Shown here piece after piece: positions 1 to 7,659 of a stretch of DNA of 14,262 nt (its first letter is position 1; each line of letters starts with the position of its first letter). The DNA comes from Bacteroidales bacterium UBA3290 (GTDB lineage: Bacteria > Bacteroidota > Bacteroidia > Bacteroidales > UBA932). A program made the translations under genes and the position numbers. The stretch covers positions 30,161 through 44,422 of the forward strand of contig DETK01000040.1 in NCBI GenBank assembly GCA_002361615.1. Reading direction: 5' to 3'. A model generated the notes under the pieces. The model was not told the DNA's origin. It saw only the letters and a list, made by a program, of their open reading frames with translations, and searched no databases.

Positions 1-359
1 CCCTGGTCGCCGGCGCCCTGCTCCTGCTTCGTGGCGCGGTTCACGCCCATGGCGATGTCGGCGCTCTGTTCGTGCACGGCGGAGATCACGGCGCAGGAGT
101 CTGCGTCGAAATGGTACTCGCCTTTGGTGTAACCGATACGGCGGATGGTGCGGCGCACCACGCCCTGAATGTCTACATACGCGTCGTGCGAAGTGACTTC
201 GCCGCCGACGACGGCGAGGCCGGTGCTCACAAAAGTCTCGCAGGCCACGTGCGAAGCCGGGTCCTGGCGGAGGAAATCATCGAGGATTGCGTCGGAAATC
301 TGGTCGGCCACTTTATCGGGGTGGCCCTCTGAAACGGATTCAGAAGTGAAAAGATACAT
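1..359 (-). CDS. metK: S-adenosylmethionine synthetase, N-terminal part (cut by window edge)
   Basis: This is the 5' end of methionine adenosyltransferase, the cytoplasmic enzyme that makes S-adenosylmethionine from ATP and methionine. Reading the minus strand from the ATG at 359 gives MYLFTSESVSEGHPDKVADQ, followed by ISDAILDDFL. The GHPDKVADQ segment is the conserved substrate-binding signature of the family. Further on are QSADIAMGVN and, at the very edge of the window, GAGDQG, both strongly conserved in MetK. About 119 codons are present; the rest lies left of position 1. The frame is open with no defect. The leader carries a SAM-II-like fold, so expression is probably under feedback control by its own product. 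The gene is divergent from the nuclease operon. The assignment rests on motif recognition and is very secure. Confidence 0.97.
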   Translation of the reverse strand, partial: MYLFTSESVSEGHPDKVADQISDAILDDFLRQDPASHVACETFVSTGLAVVGGEVTSHDAYVDIQGVVRRTIRRIGYTKGEYHFDADSCAVISAVHEQSADIAMGVNRATKQEQGAGDQ

Positions 360-360
360 A

Positions 361-412
361 GTTTTTAGCCTTTTTTAGAGAGGTTGGCAAGCAGTCAAAT
401 CCATCCTCTTGG
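361..412 (-). promoter_or_regulatory. SAM-II-like riboswitch in the metK leader
   Basis: On the minus strand the leader has a P1 stem of two 9-nt arms (plus-strand 401-409 and 379-387) with one A-A mismatch. The loop side contains GGATTTGACTGCTTGCC. A downstream AAAAAAGGCTAAAAAC tail reaches almost to the start codon. This order (stem, GATTT in the loop, GCTTGC, then A-rich plus GCTAAA tail) is the pattern I know for SAM-II (metA) riboswitches. Those control translation by burying the ribosome-binding region in a pseudoknot. I could not fully resolve the pseudoknot pairing by hand, so the class call is probable rather than certain. The gene downstream, metK, is a textbook SAM-regulated target. 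Confidence 0.65.
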
Positions 413-422
413 TTTTCGGGCG

Positions 423-452
423 CAAAGGTAGATATTCTTTTTCAGAAACAAA
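423..452 (-). promoter_or_regulatory. metK promoter (Bacteroidota sigma-70 type)
   Basis: On the minus strand there is a perfect TACCTTTG -7 box (plus-strand 430-423). A TTTG -33 box lies 18 nt upstream (452-449). Transcription would start near 416, leaving a leader of about 57 nt, just enough to hold the SAM-II-like fold. The two boxes interleave with those of the divergent operon. Confidence 0.7.
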
Positions 453-469
453 AAATATTGATACCTTTG
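440..469 (+). promoter_or_regulatory. Promoter of the nuclease-receptor operon
   Basis: A TACCTTTG -7 box lies at 462-469, with a weaker TTTC at 440-443 in the -33 position and an 18-nt spacer. Transcription would start at about 476, some 18 nt before the ATG at 494. This argues against the in-frame ATG at 458, which overlaps the -7 box. The -33 regions of this promoter and the metK promoter overlap, so simultaneous polymerase binding may be hindered. Confidence 0.6.
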
Positions 470-493
470 CACGGATATTCCAACGTGTATTCG

Positions 494-2560
494 ATGAAAG
501 CCGTCAGACTGCTGATCTGCCTTGCCGCAATGGCGTCCCTTCTGGTTTCGTGCCACGAGCCCGAGCCTGAGAAAGAGCCGGTTACGGTATCTGTTTCCCC
601 TTCATCCCTGTCGTTTGGCGCCGAAGGAGGGTCAGCCGCGCTCAACGTTTCTTCCAACGGATTGTGGTATGCCCGCGCCGACGCTTCCTGGATCAGTGTC
701 TCTTCCACCTCCGGTTCCGGAGCCGCTGCCCTGCAGGTCACTGCCTCTCCCAACAGCGGTGACGCCCGCACCGGCACGATTACCTTCGAGACCTCCGACC
801 AGACGGCCTCGGTCAGCGTTTCCCAGCTGATGTTCGTCAAAGCCGATCCGGTCCAGAAGACCATCCGCGAAGTCCGCGCCCTCTACCCGGGCAAAGATTA
901 CACGATCACCGAGGATATCTTTGTGGAAGGCCTGGTAATCAGCGACTACCGTCGCGATACCGACGGCGGCCTGAACAACTACTCCTCCGCCAAGACCATC
1001 ATCATCTCCGACGGCGACGCCGGCCTGATGCTCTACTGCAAGGCCGACAACAAGACGTTCGCCCGCGGCCAGCGGGTGCGCGTGAACCTCAAGGACCAGA
1101 TCCTTTCGGTCTATGCGGAAGGCGCCATCCAGGTAAACGGGCTTCCGCTCGACAACATCCTTTTCCTGGGCACGGCCACGCCCGAACCCAAGACCATCAC
1201 GGTCGAGCAGCTCCTGACCGGTGAGTATGAATGCACCTACGTAGCCATCAAGGACGTGCAGGTCCGCTCCGAATATATGGGCAAGACCTTCTACACGGCT
1301 GCCGACAAAGGCACGATCGGTTTCGAAGACGCTTCCGGAAAGCAGTTCGATCTGTTCACTTCGCAATACGCGGTCTTCGGCGCGGACGCTGTCCCTACCG
1401 GCAGCGGCACGCTCAAGGGCATCGCTGGCAAGTATTCTTCCCGCATCCAGGTAACCATCTCGGATAAAAACGATTACGCCGGCCTCACCGGTGCCCGCTA
1501 CGACACGGGCAGCTATTTCTCGCTCAAGCAGACGGAAGCCTCCGTCAGCGGCGACGCCGGCTCGTTCAGCGTCCTGCTTGCGGCCAATGTGCCCTGGAAG
1601 GCCTCCTCATCCCATTCCGACTTTACCGTGACGCCCGCTTCCGGCCAGACCGGCGGCGTGGTATCCATCGCATATACGGAGAACCCGAGCACGAGCGAGT
1701 CCCGTTCGGCCGTGATCACCTTCACGACCGAAGACGCGTCTGTCAGCACGAAGGAACTCCGCTTGACGCTCACCCAGCAGCCGCTGGAGGCCCTGGTCGA
1801 GTGCCAGGTGCAGCCTTGGCTGGAGCTCCCCGCCGTCAAGAAGGAGGAGGGGAAGGGTTTCTTCAGCCACGACATGACCTTCAACGACCAGTTGGTGCGC
1901 AACTACTCATTCTGGTTCGACCTCTCGAACCGCGTCTCCCTCTGGGTGGCCTATCCGCTCTATGACGGATTGACCCGGGGTACTTCCCGTACCGACAAGT
2001 GGGATTACGATCCGATCGTCCCGCGCCGCTACCAGGGCGACGCCTCGCGCAGCTACACGGGCTACGACCGTGGCCACCAGCTGCCTTCGGCCGACCGTCT
2101 CTGCAACGCCGCGGCCAACGAGCAGACCTTCTACTTCACCAACATCACGCCGCAGAACGGCAATCTCAACCAGGGCATCTGGGAGACGCTGGAGTCACAG
2201 GTGCGCGGGCTCGTTTCCAGCTGCGACACGCTCTACGTGGTCACGGGCTGCGTGCTCACCACGGCGAATGATACCGATATCCAATATGTGAAAGATGTGC
2301 AGGGCCGCGACGTGGCGGTGCCCAAGGCCTACTTCAAAGCGGTGCTCCGCTACAAGGCCGGCGAGGCCAACGGCGGTTATTCGGCCATCGGCTTCTGGCT
2401 CGAGAACAAGAGCTACGGCAGTCAGGTCATCAGCCGCAGCCAGGCCTTCAGCGTGGCCGAGATCGAGAAACGTACCGGCTTCGACTTCTTCCACAACCTG
2501 AACGATACTTATGAAAAAGAGGCAGAGTCGAAATACGACCCTGCCGCATGGGGACTATAA
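494..2560 (+). CDS. Surface lipoprotein: BACON, DUF5689/OB-like, BACON, DNA/RNA non-specific nuclease
   Basis: This 688-residue lipoprotein starts with a signal peptide ending LLVSC (Cys20). Acidic HEPEPEKE follows, as in Bacteroidota lipoproteins sent to the cell surface. Domains: BACON (about 30-112), a DUF5689/OB-like region (120-330), a second BACON (342-430) and a C-terminal DNA/RNA non-specific endonuclease (440-688). The nuclease has its beta-beta-alpha-metal motif intact: DRGH at 525-528 (general base His528), then NITPQNGNLNQGIWETLE at 550-567. Asn559 and Glu567 match the metal-binding residues of Serratia nuclease. The start at 494 is chosen because it opens the signal peptide; the in-frame ATG at 458 lies within the promoter. 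The gene is 43 bp from the Oar-like receptor, in the same direction. I infer it cuts extracellular DNA or RNA; the BACON and OB-like parts probably position it or bind substrate. Confidence 0.9.
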   Translation: MKAVRLLICLAAMASLLVSCHEPEPEKEPVTVSVSPSSLSFGAEGGSAALNVSSNGLWYARADASWISVSSTSGSGAAALQVTASPNSGDARTGTITFETSDQTASVSVSQLMFVKADPVQKTIREVRALYPGKDYTITEDIFVEGLVISDYRRDTDGGLNNYSSAKTIIISDGDAGLMLYCKADNKTFARGQRVRVNLKDQILSVYAEGAIQVNGLPLDNILFLGTATPEPKTITVEQLLTGEYECTYVAIKDVQVRSEYMGKTFYTAADKGTIGFEDASGKQFDLFTSQYAVFGADAVPTGSGTLKGIAGKYSSRIQVTISDKNDYAGLTGARYDTGSYFSLKQTEASVSGDAGSFSVLLAANVPWKASSSHSDFTVTPASGQTGGVVSIAYTENPSTSESRSAVITFTTEDASVSTKELRLTLTQQPLEALVECQVQPWLELPAVKKEEGKGFFSHDMTFNDQLVRNYSFWFDLSNRVSLWVAYPLYDGLTRGTSRTDKWDYDPIVPRRYQGDASRSYTGYDRGHQLPSADRLCNAAANEQTFYFTNITPQNGNLNQGIWETLESQVRGLVSSCDTLYVVTGCVLTTANDTDIQYVKDVQGRDVAVPKAYFKAVLRYKAGEANGGYSAIGFWLENKSYGSQVISRSQAFSVAEIEKRTGFDFFHNLNDTYEKEAESKYDPAAWGL

Positions 2561-2603
2561 CAACTATTTACTATACCTAATTATTTAACTTTTAAGAGCC
2601 TTT

Positions 2604-5600
2604 ATGAAAAAAACATTGAAGTGTTTTCTGGCTGCAGCAGCTTTCCTGCTGATGATTTTCCCGGCCATGGCACAGGTGACCACCTCGAGCCTCGCCGGCC
2701 AGATCGTCGATGAAAACGGCGAGCCTCTCATCGGTGCGGCAGTCATTGCCGTCCACACCCCTTCCGGCACGCAGTATTATGCCGTGACCAACGAAGACGG
2801 TCGCTATGCCATCCAGGGTATGCGTACCGGCGGTCCGTACGAAGTCACGATGTCGCTGATCGGTTGCCAGACCGTCGTTTTCCCCGACATCGTCCTTTCG
2901 CTGGCTGAGACGTATCAGCAGAACGCCGTGCTGAAGACCAGCACCGAGCTTCTCGCCGAGTCGATCGTCGTCGCCTCCGCGTCTTCGAAGTTCTCCACCG
3001 AGAAGACAGGTGCAGCCACCAACATCAACAACTCGCAGATCGTCAACCTGCCGAGCGTCTCGCGTTCCGTTACGGACGTGACCCGTCTGTCGCCGTACGG
3101 CGGCAACGGCATGAGCTTCGCCGGTAGCGACGGCCGTCTGGCCAACTTCACCGTTGACGGTGCGAACTTCAACAACAACTTCGGTCTGAGCTCCAACCTC
3201 CCGGGCGGCGGCAACCCGATCTCCATCGACGCCATCGAAGAGCTCCAGGTCGTGATCTCGCCCTACGACGTCCGTCAGACCAACTTCATCGGCGGTGGTG
3301 TGAACGCCATCACCAAGTCGGGTACGAACACCTTCAAGGGCAGCGCCTACGTCTATCACCGCAACGAGAACATGCGCGGTGACACGGTCGAAGGCGAGCA
3401 GATCGGCGGCGCCCGCGCCAAAGACCGTTCGACGACCTACGGCTTCACCGCCGGCGGCCCGATCATCAAGAACAAGTTGTTCTTCTTCATCAACGGTGAG
3501 TATTCCAAGGTTCCGACGGTGGTCAACCGCTGGCAGGGTTCCGCCAACGGCGTAGCCGACCCGACCAACTACATCTCCCGCACCCGTCTGGCCGACCTGC
3601 AGCGTGTGTCCGATTTCGTGAAGAGCAAATATGGCTATGACACGGGTTCCTGGACCGACTTCCCGGCCAACGAGAACAACATGAAGATCCTGGCCCGCAT
3701 CGACTGGAACATCAGTAGCAAGCACAAGCTGGCCCTGCGTTACAACTACACCCGCAACAACGTGTGGAACTCGCCCAACGGTTCTTCGATGGACGGTGGC
3801 ACGCGTATGTCCGGCGCCCGTATGTCGCAGTATTCCATGTCGTTCGCCAACTCGATGTATTCGATGAACAACCTGGTGAGCACCTGGTCTCTCGACCTCA
3901 ACAGCCGTCTGACCGACAACCTGTCGAACCAGTTCCTGGCTACCTTCTCCAAACTCGATGACGTCCGCGGCACGAACTCCGACCAGTTCCCGTTCATCGA
4001 CATCCTCGACGACACCCAGAGCAACAACTACATGGCCCTCGGTTATGAGCTGTTCACCTGGAACAACGCCGTCCACAACACCATCGCCAACGTGAAGGAC
4101 GATATCACCTGGTACAAGGGCGCCCACAAGGTGACCGCCGGCATCAGCTACGAGTACCAGATGGCTGACAACCAGTATATGCGTAACGGTACGGGTTACT
4201 ACCGCTACCGTACGGTCGATGACTTCCTCAACGGTGCCGCTCCGGAAGTGGTCTGCTTGACCTACGGTTATGACGGTGAGCAGTATCCTGCCGCCCGCGT
4301 CCAGTTCCACAAGGCCGGTATCTATGCCCAGGACGACTGGAACATCAACGACCGCTTCAAACTGACCGCCGGCATCCGCTTCGATGCCCTGATCTTCGAC
4401 AACGGCGACCTGATGACCAACAAGGCCATCTACGACCTGAACTACTATCCGAAGAAATATGACTACCAGGAGACGCACATCGACACCGGTAAGTGGCCTA
4501 CCTCGAAGGTGACCATCTCGCCGCGCGTGGGCTTCAGCTGGGATGTCTTCGGCGACAAGAGCTTCAAGGTACGTGGCGGTACGGGCCTCTTCTCGGGCCG
4601 TCTCCCGCTCGTGTTCTTCACCAACATGCCGACCAACGGCGGTCTGGTGCAGTATCAGGCACAGATCAACGCCCGCAACGCGGCTTCCCGCGGCTTCACG
4701 ATGGACGAATTCGCCGGTGGCCTGGTGACCGATTCCCAGGGCAAGGCTACCATCGAGGCCCTCTACAACAAGCTGATCAAACTCGGTTATCCGAGCACGG
4801 TCCGTCCTGAGGACGGTACGGTTCCTTCCGCCGTCAACGGCGTGGATCCCAAGTTCAAGATGCCGCAGGTCTGGAAGAGCTCCATCGCTTTCGACTTCAG
4901 CCTCCCGACCTCCTTCCCGTTCACCTTCTCGGCTGAAGGTATCTTCAACAAGACCATCAACGCAGTCGCCATCTCCGACTGGAGTATGAAGGATGTGGCC
5001 GGTTTCGCCCGCTTCAACGGCGTCGACAACCGTCCGATCTATCCTGCCGGCTTCCGCAATGCCACCAAGGCCTTCGTCCTGGAGAACACCGATAAGGGTT
5101 ACGGCTGGAGCGCCAGCGCCCAGGTCAACATCCGCCCGATCGAGAGCCTGAGCTTCATGGCCGCCTACACGCACACCGTGAGCAAGGAAATCACCGGTAT
5201 GCCGGGTTCGGCCGCCGAGTCCGCCTTCACCTATGTGCCGACCAACGAAGGCCCGAACTACATCAAGCTGCACAACTCGCAGTATGTGACGCCGGACCGC
5301 GTGGTTGCATCCCTGACGCACCACGACAAGAGCGGCAACCACTACAGCTTCATCTATGAGGCCTGGCGTGGCGGCTACAACTACAGCTACATGACCACCA
5401 ACGATATGAACGGTGACGGCTACAACTACGACGCCCTCTACATCCCGACCGAGGATGAGGTCTCCAGCCGCCAGTTCCGCTTCGTCTCGATGGACGACCA
5501 GAACCGTTTCATGGACTTTGTCCGTCACGACAAGTACCTGAGCAAGCACATGGGTCAGTATGCGGAAGGTTACAGCGTCTATAGCCCGTGGGTCCACCGC

Positions 5601-5906
5601 GTTGACCTGAGCTACAAGCACGACTTCACCGTGAAGTGCGGCAACAACACCAACACGCTGCAGCTCTGCCTCGATGTGAAGAACGTCCTCAACCTGTTCA
5701 ACTCCAGCTGGGGTGTGAGCAAGTACCTCAACCCGGAAATCGGTTCCGACGCCCGTATCCTCAAGTATGAAGGTGTCGACGCCGACGGTTACGCTACCTT
5801 CTCCACGCCGAAGGCGGTCAGCGGCTCCACCGCTACCTTCGTTCCGAACCACGGAATCGGCCAGTGCTGGTATGCTTCTGTAGGTATCAAATATCTGTTC
5901 AACTAA
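2604..5906 (+). CDS. Oar-like TonB-dependent outer-membrane receptor
   Basis: This is an 1100-residue outer-membrane protein. A signal peptide cut after AMA (residue 23) is followed by a carboxypeptidase-regulatory-like beta sandwich (about 25-105). A TonB-box-like ESIVVAS lies near 119-125. The plug (about 125-252) includes the TVDGANFNNNFG and SPYDVRQTNFIGGGVNAITK segments typical of the Oar branch. The remaining roughly 850 residues are the beta barrel, ending in WYASVGIKYLFN with an aromatic near the C-terminus as expected for barrel assembly. Length and domain order are normal for Oar-like receptors, which differ from SusC by lacking a SusD partner; none is encoded here. The receptor sits between two lipoproteins in one operon (gaps of 43 and 16 bp), so its cargo is plausibly produced or held by them. 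A TAACTTTT at 2586-2593 could be a weak internal promoter. Substrate is unknown. Confidence 0.93.
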   Translation: MKKTLKCFLAAAAFLLMIFPAMAQVTTSSLAGQIVDENGEPLIGAAVIAVHTPSGTQYYAVTNEDGRYAIQGMRTGGPYEVTMSLIGCQTVVFPDIVLSLAETYQQNAVLKTSTELLAESIVVASASSKFSTEKTGAATNINNSQIVNLPSVSRSVTDVTRLSPYGGNGMSFAGSDGRLANFTVDGANFNNNFGLSSNLPGGGNPISIDAIEELQVVISPYDVRQTNFIGGGVNAITKSGTNTFKGSAYVYHRNENMRGDTVEGEQIGGARAKDRSTTYGFTAGGPIIKNKLFFFINGEYSKVPTVVNRWQGSANGVADPTNYISRTRLADLQRVSDFVKSKYGYDTGSWTDFPANENNMKILARIDWNISSKHKLALRYNYTRNNVWNSPNGSSMDGGTRMSGARMSQYSMSFANSMYSMNNLVSTWSLDLNSRLTDNLSNQFLATFSKLDDVRGTNSDQFPFIDILDDTQSNNYMALGYELFTWNNAVHNTIANVKDDITWYKGAHKVTAGISYEYQMADNQYMRNGTGYYRYRTVDDFLNGAAPEVVCLTYGYDGEQYPAARVQFHKAGIYAQDDWNINDRFKLTAGIRFDALIFDNGDLMTNKAIYDLNYYPKKYDYQETHIDTGKWPTSKVTISPRVGFSWDVFGDKSFKVRGGTGLFSGRLPLVFFTNMPTNGGLVQYQAQINARNAASRGFTMDEFAGGLVTDSQGKATIEALYNKLIKLGYPSTVRPEDGTVPSAVNGVDPKFKMPQVWKSSIAFDFSLPTSFPFTFSAEGIFNKTINAVAISDWSMKDVAGFARFNGVDNRPIYPAGFRNATKAFVLENTDKGYGWSASAQVNIRPIESLSFMAAYTHTVSKEITGMPGSAAESAFTYVPTNEGPNYIKLHNSQYVTPDRVVASLTHHDKSGNHYSFIYEAWRGGYNYSYMTTNDMNGDGYNYDALYIPTEDEVSSRQFRFVSMDDQNRFMDFVRHDKYLSKHMGQYAEGYSVYSPWVHRVDLSYKHDFTVKCGNNTNTLQLCLDVKNVLNLFNSSWGVSKYLNPEIGSDARILKYEGVDADGYATFSTPKAVSGSTATFVPNHGIGQCWYASVGIKYLFN

Positions 5907-5922
5907 TTAGCAAGACTGCGAT

Positions 5923-7422
5923 ATGAAAATCAAGAATATCCTTGTTTCCCTCGTTGCCACTTTGGCTCTCGCAGCCGGTTGCAACCAGCTTGAACCCGAT
6001 CACTATCTCAGTGAAGTGAAGGTATCTTCTTCCTTCGTGGCCCTCAATATGGACGGCGGCTCCACCAGCATCACGGTCGATGCGACGGAAGGCTGGTCCA
6101 TCCCTACGGCTCCCGACTGGCTGACCATCAGCCCGACCTCGGGTGGCGCAGGTTCCGCGAACGTCACGTTCTCCGCAGGCAAGACGCTCGATGGCCGTAC
6201 GGCCACGGTCGTCATCAACTGCGGTGGCAAGACCCAGAACATCAACATCATCCAGGGCCTGGCAGTGGTTTCCCCCGCTACCTGCGCCGAGGTGATCGCC
6301 GGTCCGGACAGCAAGACCTACCGGGTGACCGGTATCTGCACCAGAATCGCCAACACCAACTATGGCAACTGGTATCTCCAGGACGCCACCGGTGAGATCT
6401 ACATCTACGGTACGGTCGATGCCACGGGCAAGTACAACTGGGCCAGCTTCGGTATCGAAGTCGGTGACGAAGTGACCGTCGAAGGTCCGAAGACCACCTA
6501 CAGCGGTACGGTCGAGCTCGTCGACGCATCGGTCATCAAGGTCAACAAGAGCCTCATCAAGGTCGCCGAGATCGATCCGGAAAGCGCTGAACTTCCGATC
6601 GAAGGTGGCGTGTTCACCGTGAAACTCTCCAACAAGGGCACGGGCGTGTATGTCGATGTCCCTGAAGATGCAGCCTCCTGGCTCTCCATCTCTTCGATCG
6701 CCGGCAACACCGTGAAGTTCAACGTTGCGCCCAACGAAGGCGGCGACCGCGCTACGACGATCGTCTTCAAGACCACCGACGGCAAGAAGCAGTATTCCAC
6801 CGAGCAGGCTATCTCGCAGAAGGGTGCCATCATCGCATGCCCCATCGCCGACTTCCTCGCCGCTGAGGTAGGCAATACCCAGTATCGCCTCACCGGTATC
6901 ATCACCAGCGTGGCCAACGCCAGCTATGGCAACGTTTACATCCGCGACTGGTCGGGTGAGGCCTATGTCTATGGCATCGGCGCGAAGGGCGACTTCGAGA
7001 AACTCGGCCTGAAACCTGGCGACATCGTTACGCTCGTAGGCAAGCGCGGTGAGTACAAGGGCTCTGCCCAGATGACCGGCGCACAGTTCGAAGACGTGAT
7101 CCCCGTGACGGAAGTCAGCATCGCCGACTTCCTCACCAAGGAAGACAGCAAGGATGTGTACTATATGGTGAGCGGTGTGATCGATGAGATTGCCAACGAC
7201 ACGTACGGCAACCTCTACATCAACGACGGCGCGGGCAACCGCCTCTATGTCTATGGCTGCTACCCGGGCTATGGCGCTTCCGGCGACAACCGCAAGGGCT
7301 TCCTCGCAGAGGCAGGCATCGCTGTCGGCGACCAGTTGACGATGATCGGCTACAAGGATACCTACAAGGGCACCATCGAGCTCTGCGGCGGTATCTACTT
7401 CAGCCACGTTCCGGCGAACTAA
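5923..7422 (+). CDS. Lipoprotein with alternating BACON and OB-like repeats
   Basis: This 499-residue lipoprotein has a signal peptide ending LAAGC (Cys20). Its modules are BACON (about 32-112), OB-like 1 (117-208), a second BACON-type domain (212-300), OB-like 2 (304-395) and OB-like 3 (396-496). The OB-like units share an obvious repeated core: NYGNWYLQD at 146-154, SYGNVYIRD at 334-342 and TYGNLYIND at 427-435. Each is followed by an aromatic YVYG or YIYG strand and then by GDxVT or GDQLT. This pattern resembles the DUF5689/YhcR-type OB folds, many of which bind nucleic acid, though binding here is inferred only. No catalytic domain is visible, so a substrate-binding surface protein is the best guess. 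It is last in the operon, 16 bp after the receptor, and is followed by a strong terminator. Confidence 0.88.
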   Translation: MKIKNILVSLVATLALAAGCNQLEPDHYLSEVKVSSSFVALNMDGGSTSITVDATEGWSIPTAPDWLTISPTSGGAGSANVTFSAGKTLDGRTATVVINCGGKTQNINIIQGLAVVSPATCAEVIAGPDSKTYRVTGICTRIANTNYGNWYLQDATGEIYIYGTVDATGKYNWASFGIEVGDEVTVEGPKTTYSGTVELVDASVIKVNKSLIKVAEIDPESAELPIEGGVFTVKLSNKGTGVYVDVPEDAASWLSISSIAGNTVKFNVAPNEGGDRATTIVFKTTDGKKQYSTEQAISQKGAIIACPIADFLAAEVGNTQYRLTGIITSVANASYGNVYIRDWSGEAYVYGIGAKGDFEKLGLKPGDIVTLVGKRGEYKGSAQMTGAQFEDVIPVTEVSIADFLTKEDSKDVYYMVSGVIDEIANDTYGNLYINDGAGNRLYVYGCYPGYGASGDNRKGFLAEAGIAVGDQLTMIGYKDTYKGTIELCGGIYFSHVPAN

Positions 7423-7442
7423 ACAGCTACGCCTGAATCTCA

Positions 7443-7478
7443 GAAAGGACGATCCCTCGTGGGTCGTCCTTTCTTTTT
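7443..7478 (+). terminator. Intrinsic terminator of the nuclease-receptor operon
   Basis: The left arm GAAAGGACGATCCC (7443-7456) pairs with GGGTCGTCCTTTC (7461-7473) across a TCGT loop, with one bulged T. A run of five T follows at 7474-7478. It lies 20 bp after the stop of the OB-repeat lipoprotein gene. Confidence 0.9.
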
Positions 7479-7564
7479 GCCGCAACTTTTTTGGGTTATC
7501 CTTTTGGCCTACCCCTTTTTGTGCGCTGCAATGTACGCATCAGTCAATCAACGCCTTATGGAAC

Positions 7565-7593
7565 CTGATCCCCCTCTTTTTGAGGGGGATCAG
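7565..7593. repeat. Perfect 12-bp inverted repeat with T5 loop
   Basis: The arm CTGATCCCCCTC (7565-7576) is the exact complement of GAGGGGGATCAG (7582-7593) around TTTTT. No T-run follows on either strand, so it is not a standard terminator. It lies between the first operon's terminator and the promoter of the second receptor gene. It could be an operator, an mRNA-end stabiliser or a repeat-family member. The remainder of 7479-7640 shows nothing I can assign. Confidence 0.6.
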
Positions 7594-7644
7594 CTGTTGT
7601 AAACAACTGATTGTCAATTGCGTCCGTTGCAGCGAAAAAAGTGT

Positions 7645-7652
7645 TATCTTTG
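7645..7652 (+). promoter_or_regulatory. -7 box of the second receptor operon
   Basis: TATCTTTG matches the Bacteroidota -7 consensus. It ends only 7 nt before the ATG at 7660, so the transcript would start at or next to the start codon. No well-spaced TTTG -33 box is visible upstream. Confidence 0.5.
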
Positions 7653-7659
7653 TGGAACC

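Noticed and set aside
72..332. Plus-strand ORFs over the window start
   Set aside because: The minus strand clearly encodes MetK in this interval.
458..493. Upstream in-frame ATG for the nuclease lipoprotein
   Set aside because: It overlaps the -7 box and would place 12 residues before a canonical lipoprotein signal peptide.
2592..5852. A 1086-codon open frame antisense to the whole receptor gene
   Set aside because: It is a codon-phase shadow. GC-rich sense codons avoid TTA, CTA and TCA, leaving the reverse frame open. It reads as a Val/Gly/Asp/His-rich string with no domain, signal peptide or promoter.
5899..7485. A 528-codon open frame antisense to the OB-repeat lipoprotein
   Set aside because: It has the same shadow effect and composition, and its start lies in the terminator hairpin of the sense operon.
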